Origin: Fibrobacterota bacterium
GTDB taxonomy: Bacteria > Fibrobacterota > Chitinivibrionia > Chitinivibrionales > Chitinispirillaceae
DNA length: 64,000 nt
Assembly (NCBI GenBank): GCA_023412475.1
Contig: JAEYNR010000080.1
Location: 10,158-74,157 of the forward strand
Direction of reading: 5' to 3'
Position 1 is the stretch's first letter, and each line of letters begins with the position of its first letter. The notes beneath the pieces were generated by a model. That model was not told the origin of the DNA. It did not search any database and saw only the letters and a program-made list of their open reading frames with translations. The translations under genes were made by a program, and so were the position numbers. Positions 1 through 9,206 of this stretch are shown here, in pieces.

Positions 1-1
1 T

Positions 2-1118
2 GCAGGAGAACGACTTTTCGTTGATTATTCCGGTAAAAAGCCTCATATTGTCAACAGATTTACCGGAGATATTGTTGAGATGGAGCTTTTTGTTATATGC
101 TGGGGATACAGCCATTATACATATGCAGAAGCACAGGAAAGCCAGAAAATTAATAACTAGTTAATGGGTCATATCAGAGCATTCAACTTTTTCAGCTGTG
201 TTCCCAGGCTAATAGTGCCTGATAATTATAAAGGAGCCGTTACAAAGGCTCACAGGTATGATCCAGACGTAAATCCTGCGTATACAGAGCTTGCAGAGCA
301 CTATGAAATTGGTGTATTACCTGCAAGAGCGAGAAGTCCTAAAGACAAAGCTAAAGTTCGAAACCAGTGTATTGATTGTGCAAAGATGGATACTTGCTCG
401 CTTGCGTAATCAGGTATTTCACAGTATTGACGAGTTAAACAAGGCTATCTGGAAATTACTGGAAGATCTGAATAACCGTAAAATGCAAAAGCTAAAAAAG
501 AGCAGACTTGAATTGTTCTTAAATGTCGACAAACCCAATGCAAAGCCTTTACCAGATAGCCCCCATGTCATACGAGAGTGGTTTGCTCCATCCATAAACA
601 TCGACTACCATATCGAAGTAAACAAAAGATATTACAGTGTGCCCTGGTGTTGTTACGGAAAAAAAGTTAAAGCATGCATTGAGAACGGTGTATTATCTGT
701 TTTTTTAAAAGAAGAATGTATTGCTGTTCACACCGTTATAGAAAAAGAATACCAGTATTCTACAAATCCTGAACATATGCCTCCAGCACATAAGGCTCAG
801 TACAATTGGAATGCTGCCTTCATAATTAAAAAAGCTGGTGAAATCGGCCCTAATACACTGGAGCTGATTAAAAAGATCATCTCTCAAAAGAGGTTTCCCG
901 AACAAGGCTATCGGCCAGCTATGGGGATTTTGCGCCTTGCAAAAACGTATGGCTGTGAAAGACTTGAGGCTGCAACAGGTATAGCATTACAGTATGGTTT
1001 GACACGAACATATCAGATAGCAGATATGCTGAAAAATGGAAAAGACCGTCCTGTTGATGAAAGCATTGAAACTATTGAGAACCAAAACAACGTGCGTGGG
1101 CAGAATTACTATAACTGA
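2..1118 (+). pseudogene. istA: Decayed IS21-family transposase IstA
   Basis: This is the C-terminal two thirds of an IS21-type IstA transposase; the gene enters from beyond the left edge. The first fragment reads GERLFVDYSGKK in the frame of base 5, has an in-frame TAG at 158-160, and continues to 409. The frame then shifts near 355-362 into a second fragment (291 frame) that carries typical IstA C-terminal sequence, including VQRWILARLRNQ, EDLNNR, NIDYHIEV, YYSVPW, PEHMPPAHKA and EQGYRPAMGILRLA. Intact IstA is about 500 residues and carries the DDE integrase core. With one nonsense codon and one frameshift it cannot make a functional transposase. It is followed directly by a broken istB in the usual IS21 order. 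Confidence 0.85.
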
Positions 1119-1131
1119 AAGGATCTTAAAA

Positions 1132-1707
1132 ATGCTTGAAGATACATTACGTAAATTACAGGAAATGCGACTTTATTCAATGTCAGAACAGATTCGTCAT
1201 TTAATTGATACTTCGAGATATAACAATCTCAGTGCTGATGATTTGTTATCGTTTATTGTTAATGCAGAATATGATAAAAGAAATAAAAATCGTATTGATC
1301 GTTTGATGCGGCTGGCATCTCTTAAAATCCCTTCCGCTTGCATTGCTGATATTGAATTTTCAAAACGGAGAAATCTTATCAAAGAATAAATTGATCAAAT
1401 TATAGAAGGTGAATTTCTGAAAAAGCACAAAAACATATTAATAAGCGGTGCAACCGGATGCGGGAAAACCTATCTGGCGTGTGCTATTGGACAATTTGCA
1501 TGTATGAATGGTTACAGTGTTAAATACTTCAGAGTTACAAAATTTCTGGAGACCATGAATGCTGAACAAGCAGTAGGAAACTATCTTAAATCAATAGACA
1601 AGATGGCTAAAACACAACTTCTTATACTTGATGACCTGGTGCCGAATAGACCGGAATACACAATTTTTGATCAAGAAGAGCGACGCCCTGTAATGGCGCA
1701 CCTTTAG
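1132..1707 (+). pseudogene. istB: Decayed IS21-family helper ATPase IstB
   Basis: IstB is the AAA+ ATPase that assists IstA in IS21 transposition. Translation from the ATG at 1132, fourteen bases after the istA stop, gives the IstB N-terminus (LRKLQEMRLYSMSEQIRH), then an in-frame TAA at 1387-1389. The same frame resumes with a Walker A motif GATGCGKT around 1456-1479 and a Walker B motif LLILDDL around 1618-1638. After that the sequence departs from the family and stops at 1707, so the C-terminal third (sensor region and ILDRL motif) is missing. The element is dead; the right terminus of the insertion sequence must lie near 1700-1790 but I could not identify terminal repeats. Confidence 0.85.
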
Positions 1708-1793
1708 GAGGGGAGTATGGCGAATTTCTTTTCGCCAGTAGAATAAAAGACCTTTTTCTCAGGAAAAAGCCCATTTTTGAAAGATTTTATCGG

Positions 1794-2933
1794 TTATGTC
1801 ATCCTTCCGTTCAGTAATTCGTCCAATAATTGCCTATAGCCCACTGTGAAAAATAGGGTTGTTCCTTCCCCTTCTTTACTATCAAACCAGATTTCGCCAC
1901 CGTGCCTGTCGATTATTTTTTTGACAACAGCAAGACCAGTACCCGTTCCCTCAAATTTCTTATCTGAATGCAACCTCTGAAACATACCGAATAGCTTATA
2001 GGCGTATTTCATATCAAACCCGATCCCGTTATCTTTTACAAGGTACACTCTCTTCCCACCATCTTCTTGTAACCTGAATGAAATCTTTGCGGGCGTACGG
2101 TCACGGGTAAACTTCCAGGAATTCCTGAATATATTTGTAAGGGCAACCATAAACATTGTGGGGTCTACATTCTCATACAAATCTCTCTGTATTTCAACTT
2201 CGACAACACGATCAGGATTACTCATTTTTAATTGAGAAATAACATTCTCTACAATATCAGACAAACTGATGTAAGACCTGTGCAAAGCAGACCGTGACAA
2301 TCCTGCCAACTGAGACAAACCAACAATCATTTGATCCATTATATCAGCATTGAATGCAATCCTGTCAAAATACTCTTTGCTTTCTTCGGATAGCTCGGAA
2401 CTATAATCGGACAGGAGTATCTCCGTAAAGCCCTTAATAGCCCTCAGAGGAGCACGCAAATCGTGGCTAAGCGTTTGACCATATTGCTCCAAATCTTCAT
2501 TGACGGCCCGTAACTTTTGGTTCAGCTCAACAATGCTGTCTGTCCATTTCTTCCTGTCAGTTATATCCAGAAACGTTACCAGAACCAAATCTAACGGTAA
2601 AAACATTCCCCCTTTGATCTCTCTTGCATTCACCAGAATGTTTCGTTCACCAATATTCGGGAAAGTATGAGATACTTCAAATTCCTGGACAACTGTTTTT
2701 TCAGGTAATATCTTTTCAAACAAAGACCTCAATACAGGAATATTCCATTGGCCATTTCCAATATCAAATATGCTCCTGTTCGCTGTTTCTTCCCTACTGA
2801 CCTTGAAATGTTTATAGAATGCCTCATTCGCCGTAAGAATCGCCATATCCCTGCCAAGCACAAGAAGCGGGTCAGGGATAGTATCAAATATCACGGTTCT
2901 GAATGTTTCTAATAAAGGAAGAGCGTTTGTCAT
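1794..2933 (-). CDS. PAS-domain sensor histidine kinase (orphan, soluble)
   Basis: A 379-residue sensor kinase without membrane segments, so a cytoplasmic sensor. An N-terminal PAS domain spans about residues 10-128 and ends in the typical DITDRKK link. The dimerisation and phosphoacceptor domain follows with H157 in the H box SHDLRAPLRAIKGF. The HATPase_c domain holds the N box (NIFRNSWKF, about 267-275), G1 DNGIGF (301-306) and G2 GTGTGLA (about 330-336). The SHDLRAPLRAI type H box is common in phytochrome-like and light or redox sensing kinases, but no GAF or PHY domain is present. No response regulator lies beside it; the downstream neighbour is the dead IS21 copy, so the partner is likely encoded elsewhere or was lost. 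Confidence 0.9.
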   Translation of the reverse strand: MTNALPLLETFRTVIFDTIPDPLLVLGRDMAILTANEAFYKHFKVSREETANRSIFDIGNGQWNIPVLRSLFEKILPEKTVVQEFEVSHTFPNIGERNILVNAREIKGGMFLPLDLVLVTFLDITDRKKWTDSIVELNQKLRAVNEDLEQYGQTLSHDLRAPLRAIKGFTEILLSDYSSELSEESKEYFDRIAFNADIMDQMIVGLSQLAGLSRSALHRSYISLSDIVENVISQLKMSNPDRVVEVEIQRDLYENVDPTMFMVALTNIFRNSWKFTRDRTPAKISFRLQEDGGKRVYLVKDNGIGFDMKYAYKLFGMFQRLHSDKKFEGTGTGLAVVKKIIDRHGGEIWFDSKEGEGTTLFFTVGYRQLLDELLNGRMT

Positions 2934-3112
2934 TATATTGCTCCAGGTGCCTTTAGTTGTTTTTTATCGGTTTCATCCACTGTCAGGCTTCCTTGAAAAT
3001 AACCATCCTTTATGACTTGCCTGCAACTATTTTGCCATTGAGCCTTCTTAATTCCCTGGCTAATTCGAACCTGTTTTGGCAAGAGTTGAAGCGAATTGCC
3101 GCTTTTGCTGGC

Positions 3113-3355
3113 TCAGTTACCGCTGAAAGAGCACTTCAAACGGCTTGAAATGCTCTTTCTTACATCTTGTGCAACTGCATAAGCTGACGATAGCTCCGAA
3201 ACCACATCTGATTTTTTGATGTCATTCTTAATTTGTTTTACAGCTTCTTCGGCTTCTTCTGATATTTTCTTGCTATCTTTTACCTGTTTAAATGTATAAA
3301 CAAGCCCGAAAATAGTACCAATCGTACCTGATAAGCCTGTAGAAGTAAAATTTTC
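3113..3355 (-). pseudogene. Gene remnant: membrane segment plus helical tail
   Basis: An open frame of about 80 codons ending with TGA at 3113-3115 reads like a real protein: a glycine-rich hydrophobic segment (GLSGTIGTIFGLVYTF) followed by a charged helix (KQVKDSKKISEEAEEAVKQI). No start codon is visible and an in-frame stop lies just upstream, so it appears to be the C-terminal part of a lost gene. Function unknown. Confidence 0.35.
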
Positions 3356-3508
3356 AAAATTTCACCTAAATGCCAATTTTTATAAACTACAAAAAGGTCC
3401 ATTGGATATAAATTCTAAAAAGTTTCATTCACCAAAATTTAATAAAGGTTACTCAATTTCATTTAACTAAAATGGTTAGATTTAATTATGGAATATGACA
3501 GGAAAAAG

Positions 3509-3700
3509 TCAGGCAACATATGCCTTTGCTACATTATTCCATTCTATACGTTTTCCTAAATCCCCGGAATCCTTCATATTTTGGAGAAATTGGTTCATTC
3601 GATAGTCGAATATGTTGGAATATAGAAGGGCCCTGATGAAAATCGGATCTTCTGTACTAAAGTGTTCCAGCCAATAGAACACTTTTTACCACCCATCCCC
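3509..3700 (-). pseudogene. Gene remnant, C-terminal fragment
   Basis: On the minus strand an open frame ends with TGA at 3509-3511 and translates as a plausible protein C-terminus containing STEDPIFIRALLYSNIFDY and NQFLQNMKDSGDLGKRIEW. Going upstream, an in-frame TAA at 3686-3688 interrupts a continuation that reads GDGW. No start codon was found. It suggests that the 2.9-3.9 kb spacer is made of decaying genes. I do not recognise the family. Confidence 0.3.
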
Positions 3701-3958
3701 TGTTATTTTACCGTATTTAGATCAATAATCATTAAATTAATACTCATCGCAGTATAGACCGGGCTGTACGGTTTTGTAGTTTGCATTTAATAATCGCCAG
3801 AAAAAGGTAATGGAATTTAAAAAGATTTCATTACAGGATTATTAGCAACCGGTTAAGACGTGCACACAGTAGAATCCCGGCACGTGTAAATTCTTTTTAC
3901 AAAGTAGTTTAAGGTAAAATCACACATTGTAGTCGCTTGCCAGGCGGAGGAAATGAAG

Positions 3959-6136
3959 ATGAAATATGGTATAAAAGCAATAATGTTTTTCAGCACACTA
4001 CTCTTTTTGATATTTGCCAGTAGCGTAACTGAAGCAGTAACAGTCACAGTAAATCCCCGAATCAAGCACCAGGAATTCGAAGGCTGGGGTACTTCTATCT
4101 GCTGGTGGGGAAATATTATCGGCAAATTTCCAGAGAAAACACGTGACTCAATTATGGACATATTGTTTGATACCGCTGATGGTCTGGGACTTTCAATTAT
4201 CCGCTACAATATAGGCGGAGGAGATAATCTGTCGCACACCCACATGGGGACCGGAAAGATGATGGATGGATTCAAAGCAAGCGAAACTGCTCCTTATGAC
4301 TGGACAAAAGATGAAGGGCAGAGATGGGTTGTTGATGCGGCAAAGCAGCGGATTCCCCAGGATTGGTTCATAGCTGAAGCGTTCTCAAATTCTCCGCCAT
4401 ACTGGATGACCGTGAGTGGATGCGCTTCAGGCGGAGCTGGTGGAAGCAACAACCTTAAAAGCGAGTATTATGCACAATTTGCTGACTATCTCACCACAGT
4501 GGTAAAGCATTTCAATGACGAGTGGGGTGTTTTTTTCCGTACACTGGAACCCATGAATGAACCTGACATAGCTTGGACAGTAAATGGTGGACAGGAAGGA
4601 TGTTCATTTTCAAATGAGAATCAGGCAAAGCTGATACTTGAGGTGAAGAAGAGCATTGATGATAAACAGTTGTCTACGAAATTATCTGCTCCCGATGGAT
4701 CATCGTACGGGGCAACCATTGCTGCATATAACTCCTACTCTGCCAATGTAAAATCCTGCCTTTATCAGATCAATACCCATGGCTATTTTGGCGGCAGCCG
4801 AACTGAATTACTGGCTGCAGCTCAACGGGACGGCAAGAAACTCTGGGCATCTGAAATTGACGGCAGCGGAGCAGAGTACCCTTTTGATCAGTGGACACAC
4901 AATCATAACGATATCGTTCCCTCTCTTGATATTGCAAACCGCATAATTCGCGACCTGCGCGATCTCAAAGCACAAGGATGGGTTTTCTGGCAAATCGTCG
5001 AAAGCGAGCAGGCGCAGACCAGCCTCAACAAAAACTGGGGATGCATACATGCCGATTTCAACGGTGGAAACAAATATTACATCACAAAAAAATATTTTGC
5101 ACTTCGTCAGTTCTCCAGATTCATCAGGCCATTTTCACGAATGATCAATATTGATAATAACGATGCAGTGGCCTTCCTCTCCCCTGAGCAGGACCGACTG
5201 ATCATCGTCCAGAGAAATGCCGGTAATAGCGCTGTTTCGTACGATTATAAATTATCAGATTTCCAGCAGGCCGGACCAACTGTTTCTGTATGGAGAAGTT
5301 CTGCAACAGAAGATTTCCTGAAGATTAATGATTTATCCGTTGTGAACGGAACATTGTCGACTGTATCTCCGGCAAAATCTATCACCACTTATGTAATACC
5401 TGTACAGCAGAGCGTGGGAGGTAATCTGGTACTCAATGGTGATTTCAGCTCCGGAACTGATAACTGGACTTTTAATGCATGGAGCGGCTCGGGAACCGGA
5501 ACCGTTACGGACGGAGAGTTCAGTATCAATATCGAAACTGCTGCTTCCAGAAGCCACGATATCCAGCTTGTCCAGAATGGGCTTTTTCTGGAAAAAGGAA
5601 ACACCTACAAGGTTGCATTCGATGCATATTCGACTGCAAACAGTACTCTTGAGGTGAATGTTCAGGCGGGCAGTGATCCATGGACAAGCTACCTGCCGCA
5701 ATTGAAACAATTCGATCTTTCCACCACAAAACAGAGACTCTCTTTTACATTCACAATGGAAGCGCAAACAACAGACATTGGCCAGATCAGCTTCAATGCA
5801 GGTTCCTCGGTCCAATCGGTTTTTCTTGATAATGTATCTGTGGAACAGACTGAGCCCACAAAATCACTCTACAAAACTTCCACACTCTCTTTAGCAAGTA
5901 CCAGACTCTGCAATTCAATTTTGGAAGTTAAATTCACCTCACCCCAGAACAGGGCATCCCTGAAGCTCTACAACTTAAAAGGTGATTTGGTTAAATCGGT
6001 CGACTTTAAAGCCAGTACTGACAGGATATGTTCAAATAGAGTTGATATGTCAAATATTCCCAGTGGATATTACACATTGAAAATTGGCTCCGGAAAAAGC
6101 ATCCTTCACACATCAAAAATATTGCTTATGAAATAA
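3959..6136 (+). CDS. Secreted GH30-family glycoside hydrolase with CBM and sorting tail
   Basis: A secreted glycosidase of family GH30, most like endo-beta-1,6-galactanases (GH30_5-type start FEGWGTSICWWG). I prefer the ATG at 3959, eight bases after the GGAGG at 3946-3950; an ATG at 3953 would be too close. Residue numbers below count from 3953. Signal peptide about 1-28. The (beta/alpha)8 and beta-sandwich catalytic region is about 29-485, with acid/base E203 in EPMNEP and nucleophile E301 in ASEIDGSG. A CBM4/9-like beta-sandwich (NLVLNGDFSSGTDNW to FLDNVSVEQ) spans about 491-632. A short C-terminal domain (LKLYNLKGDLV to SGYYTLKI, about 645-727) resembles type IX secretion sorting tails. 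It opens a plus-strand cluster with GH127 and GH31 enzymes. A GH30 glucuronoxylanase or beta-glucosidase role is less likely but not excluded. Confidence 0.88.
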   Translation: MKYGIKAIMFFSTLLFLIFASSVTEAVTVTVNPRIKHQEFEGWGTSICWWGNIIGKFPEKTRDSIMDILFDTADGLGLSIIRYNIGGGDNLSHTHMGTGKMMDGFKASETAPYDWTKDEGQRWVVDAAKQRIPQDWFIAEAFSNSPPYWMTVSGCASGGAGGSNNLKSEYYAQFADYLTTVVKHFNDEWGVFFRTLEPMNEPDIAWTVNGGQEGCSFSNENQAKLILEVKKSIDDKQLSTKLSAPDGSSYGATIAAYNSYSANVKSCLYQINTHGYFGGSRTELLAAAQRDGKKLWASEIDGSGAEYPFDQWTHNHNDIVPSLDIANRIIRDLRDLKAQGWVFWQIVESEQAQTSLNKNWGCIHADFNGGNKYYITKKYFALRQFSRFIRPFSRMINIDNNDAVAFLSPEQDRLIIVQRNAGNSAVSYDYKLSDFQQAGPTVSVWRSSATEDFLKINDLSVVNGTLSTVSPAKSITTYVIPVQQSVGGNLVLNGDFSSGTDNWTFNAWSGSGTGTVTDGEFSINIETAASRSHDIQLVQNGLFLEKGNTYKVAFDAYSTANSTLEVNVQAGSDPWTSYLPQLKQFDLSTTKQRLSFTFTMEAQTTDIGQISFNAGSSVQSVFLDNVSVEQTEPTKSLYKTSTLSLASTRLCNSILEVKFTSPQNRASLKLYNLKGDLVKSVDFKASTDRICSNRVDMSNIPSGYYTLKIGSGKSILHTSKILLMK

Positions 6137-6166
6137 TACAGAGTAAGCCGGGGCTATCGGCCACTC

Positions 6167-6202
6167 ACACCACCGTATAGCACTTATGCATAACGGTGGT
6201 GT
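6167..6202 (+). terminator. Stem-loop after the GH30 gene
   Basis: A perfect 10-bp inverted repeat (ACACCACCGT ... ACGGTGGTGT) with a 16-base loop lies 30 bases after the GH30 stop. The following T-run is weak, so this may be a terminator or a 3'-end stabilising hairpin. Confidence 0.5.
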
Positions 6203-6522
6203 CTTCAAGTTATTAACGCATAAATAATACTCCAGTAAGATCTACTGCCTTAATCTCACAATTTACACCCTTGCCATCTGCTAACGGTTTATCATCTAAC
6301 ACATTGAAAAACAGGTTTCTTCAGAGCTTATTACATGTGGAGCTCCAAAGGTCCGTCATTGCACTTTTAATGTTCGCAATTATTTTTGTGTTCGCATTGT
6401 TTCGCGCTGCTGACATTCTTTTATTTCAATATCTTACGTTTATTTTTGTTCGCTTAATATTGCCTTGGTATTTATTTTTATCCGCCTTCAATCTCCTTTT
6501 TTCTTTATATTATTGCTTATAT

Positions 6523-7386
6523 ATGAAAACCAGAACAATGCAAAAATTTAATATTTTCCTTTACACCGATTATCGTTCACTTCTGAATGACTACTACTCT
6601 TATCAGAAAAAAGTGATGAAATCGTTTTCTTTCCGTTTCTTTGCATCAAAGGCCAATGTTTCTCAGAGCATGTTCAAGGATATCATTTCCGGAAGACGGC
6701 GCCTTAGTCTTGCGGTTATGCAGAAGTATGCTTCAGCAATGAATCTGACACAAAAGGAGACGGATTATTTCGGTGCTGTCGTTCAGTTTGTTAACTGTAA
6801 ATCAAGCGATGAAAAAAATTATCATTTCACTAGCATGCTGCGTTTGCGTGGAAATTGCGAAATAAAGATTCTGGATGAAAGCCGCTATGAGTTTTTCAGT
6901 AACTGGTATCATAGCGCAATAAGAGAACTGGTAACCCTGCCAGAATTCAGGGAAGATCATGGCTGGATTGCAAAAAAATGCGTTCCCGGCATTACAGCCC
7001 AGCAGGCCAGAAAATCTATTGATACAATGCTTCGAATAGGAATCTTATGTCGTGATCAGAATGGAAAGCTCCAGCCCGCAGATCCGATAATCTCCTCTGA
7101 ATATGAGATGAAATCTCTTATCCTGAGAAACTTCCATACCGAAATGATTTCACTTGCAAAGGAGGCTCTTGAACGCTTTGAGCCGTCACAGCGGGAAATC
7201 AGCTCGCTTACTCTGGGCGTATCATATAAGTGCTACGAACGCATCAAAGAGCGGATCCGCTCCTTCAAAGAGGAACTGTTAAATATGGTTATTGAAGATA
7301 CAGATGTTTCTGAAATGGTTTGTCAATGTAACTTCCAGCTTTTTCCATTATCTGGTAAAGCAGATGAGATTGAGGAGGCGCAATGA
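6523..7386 (+). CDS. TIGR02147-family putative regulator
   Basis: A cytoplasmic protein of the TIGR02147 paralogous family known from Fibrobacter and a few other lineages. From the ATG at 6523 it has 287 residues. The N-terminal half has a helix-turn-helix-like region (RSLLNDYYSYQKK, SFRFFASKANVSQS, SGRRRLS, KYASAMNLTQKETDYF). The C-terminal domain carries the family signatures FFSNWYHSAIRELV, CVPGITAQQARKSI, LILRNFHTEMISLAKEAL and SSLTLGVS. The open frame extends upstream to 6271 and would add a hydrophobic 84-residue extension, but family members begin near 6523, so I reject the longer start. Its stop overlaps the next start by four bases (ATGA), so it is translationally coupled to the DUF2341/LamG surface protein. 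I infer it controls expression or deployment of its neighbour; no member's mechanism can be deduced here. Confidence 0.85.
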   Translation: MKTRTMQKFNIFLYTDYRSLLNDYYSYQKKVMKSFSFRFFASKANVSQSMFKDIISGRRRLSLAVMQKYASAMNLTQKETDYFGAVVQFVNCKSSDEKNYHFTSMLRLRGNCEIKILDESRYEFFSNWYHSAIRELVTLPEFREDHGWIAKKCVPGITAQQARKSIDTMLRIGILCRDQNGKLQPADPIISSEYEMKSLILRNFHTEMISLAKEALERFEPSQREISSLTLGVSYKCYERIKERIRSFKEELLNMVIEDTDVSEMVCQCNFQLFPLSGKADEIEEAQ

Positions 7387-9125
7387 AGCAGATTCTTGCG
7401 CTGCATGAAAAGAGATTTGGAGTGTTGTTTCTTGTGAGCGCCTGTTGCATCTCAATGGTGCTTTCTTTCCTTCAATGTGCATCTGAAAATGTTGCAGGAT
7501 CAGGATCGCAAGCCGGAAATGGCCGTATAACCTGCACTCTTTACAATACTGATGGCAGTGTTGCTTCAGGAGCTTCAGTTTATCTGCGGTCGCACGATTA
7601 CACAACCGACATTTCCACTGTAACACTCAGGAAATCTTCTACCACCGGTATCAACACCAGAACCGATTTACACGGTGTTTTTTATATTGACTCACTATAT
7701 CCAGGGATTTATTCCATAGAAGTCAATGATGGATCGGGGCACGCGGTTCTTTTAAGATGCACCATCGATGATGGGTACACCACTATCTTCCCACCTCATG
7801 ACACACTTCGTCCTACAGGTACAATATCGGGCTCTATTGCTTCATCAAATGATCATCAGAAACATCTCTTCCTTCAGATATATGGACTTGAACGGATCGG
7901 CGTATGCGATACTATGACCGGCGAATTTATTATCGATGATGTGCCGCCCGGAACTTATTCAATTCGCGCTGTTTCCGCTTCAGAAAATTCTGAGCCTGTT
8001 AAGATTGACAGCATCACTGTAAAATCGATTGAAACTACCCATATCGGTACAATCGATTATCACCACCTCAGTCAATGGGAATATTTCAGAAAACTTTTTT
8101 TGAACACATCTGCTGAGGGTGCAGGAGTAACAGGTGATGTAGTGAATTTCCCTGTACTGATCCGCTTGCGGAGCGACAACTTTGACTTCAACCAGGCAAA
8201 AGCAGACGGAAGCGATCTCAGGTTCGCAAAGGTGGACGGGATGCCGCTTGCATATGAAGTTGAAAGGTGGAACACAGTTGACATGCAAGCTGATATCTGG
8301 GTTAAAGTTGATACAGTGTTTGGAAATAACAGTTCACAATACTTTATCATGTACTGGGGAAATTCAGACGCAATAAGTGAGTCGGACGGTAGTGCAGTGT
8401 TTGACACTGCAGATGCATTCCAGGGAGTATGGCATCTCTGTGGTAAAGGACCGGATATTATCATGGATGCAACAGTGAACCATTATGACGGCACACCGCT
8501 TGGAATGTCGGAAAATGAAGCTGTAGCCGGAGTTATCGGCGAAGCAAGAGCATTTGATGGCGTTACCTCTTATATCACAATGGCTAATACTGCAGACAGC
8601 CGCTTGAACTTTCCCCAGGACGCATACTATTCGATATCTTCCTGGGTTTATGCAGAAAATATCGATTCTATTTACAGGGCTATTGCGGGTAAAGGACATG
8701 AGCAATATTATTTACAATTCAAATGCCTGAAAAATGACAAAGCTACATGGGAGTTTGTAGATTATCAAGACAAGGAAGGCTGGGAATTTTCTGAAGATTC
8801 AGTCCCACCTTCACCTGGAGCCAAAGAATGGATACTTTTGACAGGTGTAAGATCTGGTAACAGTCAGAGTTTATATATAAATGGTGATATGATAGTTGAA
8901 GGAGCAGCACTGATGCCAGCCGAACATGAAAGAAATACATCTGATGATTTCGCAATCGGGAGCCATGGCAGATCAGTGGATATTCCCTTTTATCAGGGCT
9001 GGTCTTTTTTCAATGGATTGATTGACGAAGTTCGGGTATCAAGCAGCGCACGGAGTAACTACTGGATAAGGCTCTGTTATATGAATCAGAAATCAGAGGA
9101 TAATCTGGTAGAGTTCAGAAATTAA
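7383..9125 (+). CDS. Envelope protein with carboxypeptidase-regulatory-like, DUF2341 and LamG domains
   Basis: A 580-residue exported protein. The N-terminus has a hydrophobic segment ending in SFLQCAS (residues 28-34), a possible non-canonical lipoprotein cleavage site with C32. Beta-sandwich regions of carboxypeptidase-regulatory type follow (about 47-130 and 140-220). A DUF2341 domain spans about 236-345 (FPVLIRLRSDNFDF, DLRFAKVDG, QYFIMYWGN). A C-terminal LamG/concanavalin-like domain spans about 350-578 (GVWHL, GVTSYITM, ISSWVYAENI, LIDEVRVSSSARS). DUF2341-LamG proteins are usually extracellular glycan- or matrix-binding proteins. The start overlaps the TIGR02147 gene by four bases, and the arrangement suggests a two-gene module in which the regulator serves the surface binder. 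Confidence 0.8.
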   Translation: MKQILALHEKRFGVLFLVSACCISMVLSFLQCASENVAGSGSQAGNGRITCTLYNTDGSVASGASVYLRSHDYTTDISTVTLRKSSTTGINTRTDLHGVFYIDSLYPGIYSIEVNDGSGHAVLLRCTIDDGYTTIFPPHDTLRPTGTISGSIASSNDHQKHLFLQIYGLERIGVCDTMTGEFIIDDVPPGTYSIRAVSASENSEPVKIDSITVKSIETTHIGTIDYHHLSQWEYFRKLFLNTSAEGAGVTGDVVNFPVLIRLRSDNFDFNQAKADGSDLRFAKVDGMPLAYEVERWNTVDMQADIWVKVDTVFGNNSSQYFIMYWGNSDAISESDGSAVFDTADAFQGVWHLCGKGPDIIMDATVNHYDGTPLGMSENEAVAGVIGEARAFDGVTSYITMANTADSRLNFPQDAYYSISSWVYAENIDSIYRAIAGKGHEQYYLQFKCLKNDKATWEFVDYQDKEGWEFSEDSVPPSPGAKEWILLTGVRSGNSQSLYINGDMIVEGAALMPAEHERNTSDDFAIGSHGRSVDIPFYQGWSFFNGLIDEVRVSSSARSNYWIRLCYMNQKSEDNLVEFRN

Positions 9126-9206
9126 GTAATATTCACAGAAAGGATGCTTTTTAATCTCGTGTAGTTAACCAATATTGAGATGATCAAAAGCACTGGAGGA
9201 CTGAAA

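Noticed and set aside
1387..1389. Stop-codon readthrough or recoding in istB
   Set aside because: istA has both a nonsense codon and a frameshift and istB lacks its C-terminus, so ordinary decay explains the stop; all other genes use standard stops.
2957..3148. Plus-strand 63-residue gene upstream of the kinase
   Set aside because: No Shine-Dalgarno sequence and unconvincing composition; the opposite strand over part of it reads more like a decayed gene.
6271..6522. Membrane-anchored N-terminal extension of the TIGR02147 protein
   Set aside because: The frame is open and hydrophobic, but family members start near 6523 and the extension has the composition of AT-rich spacer.
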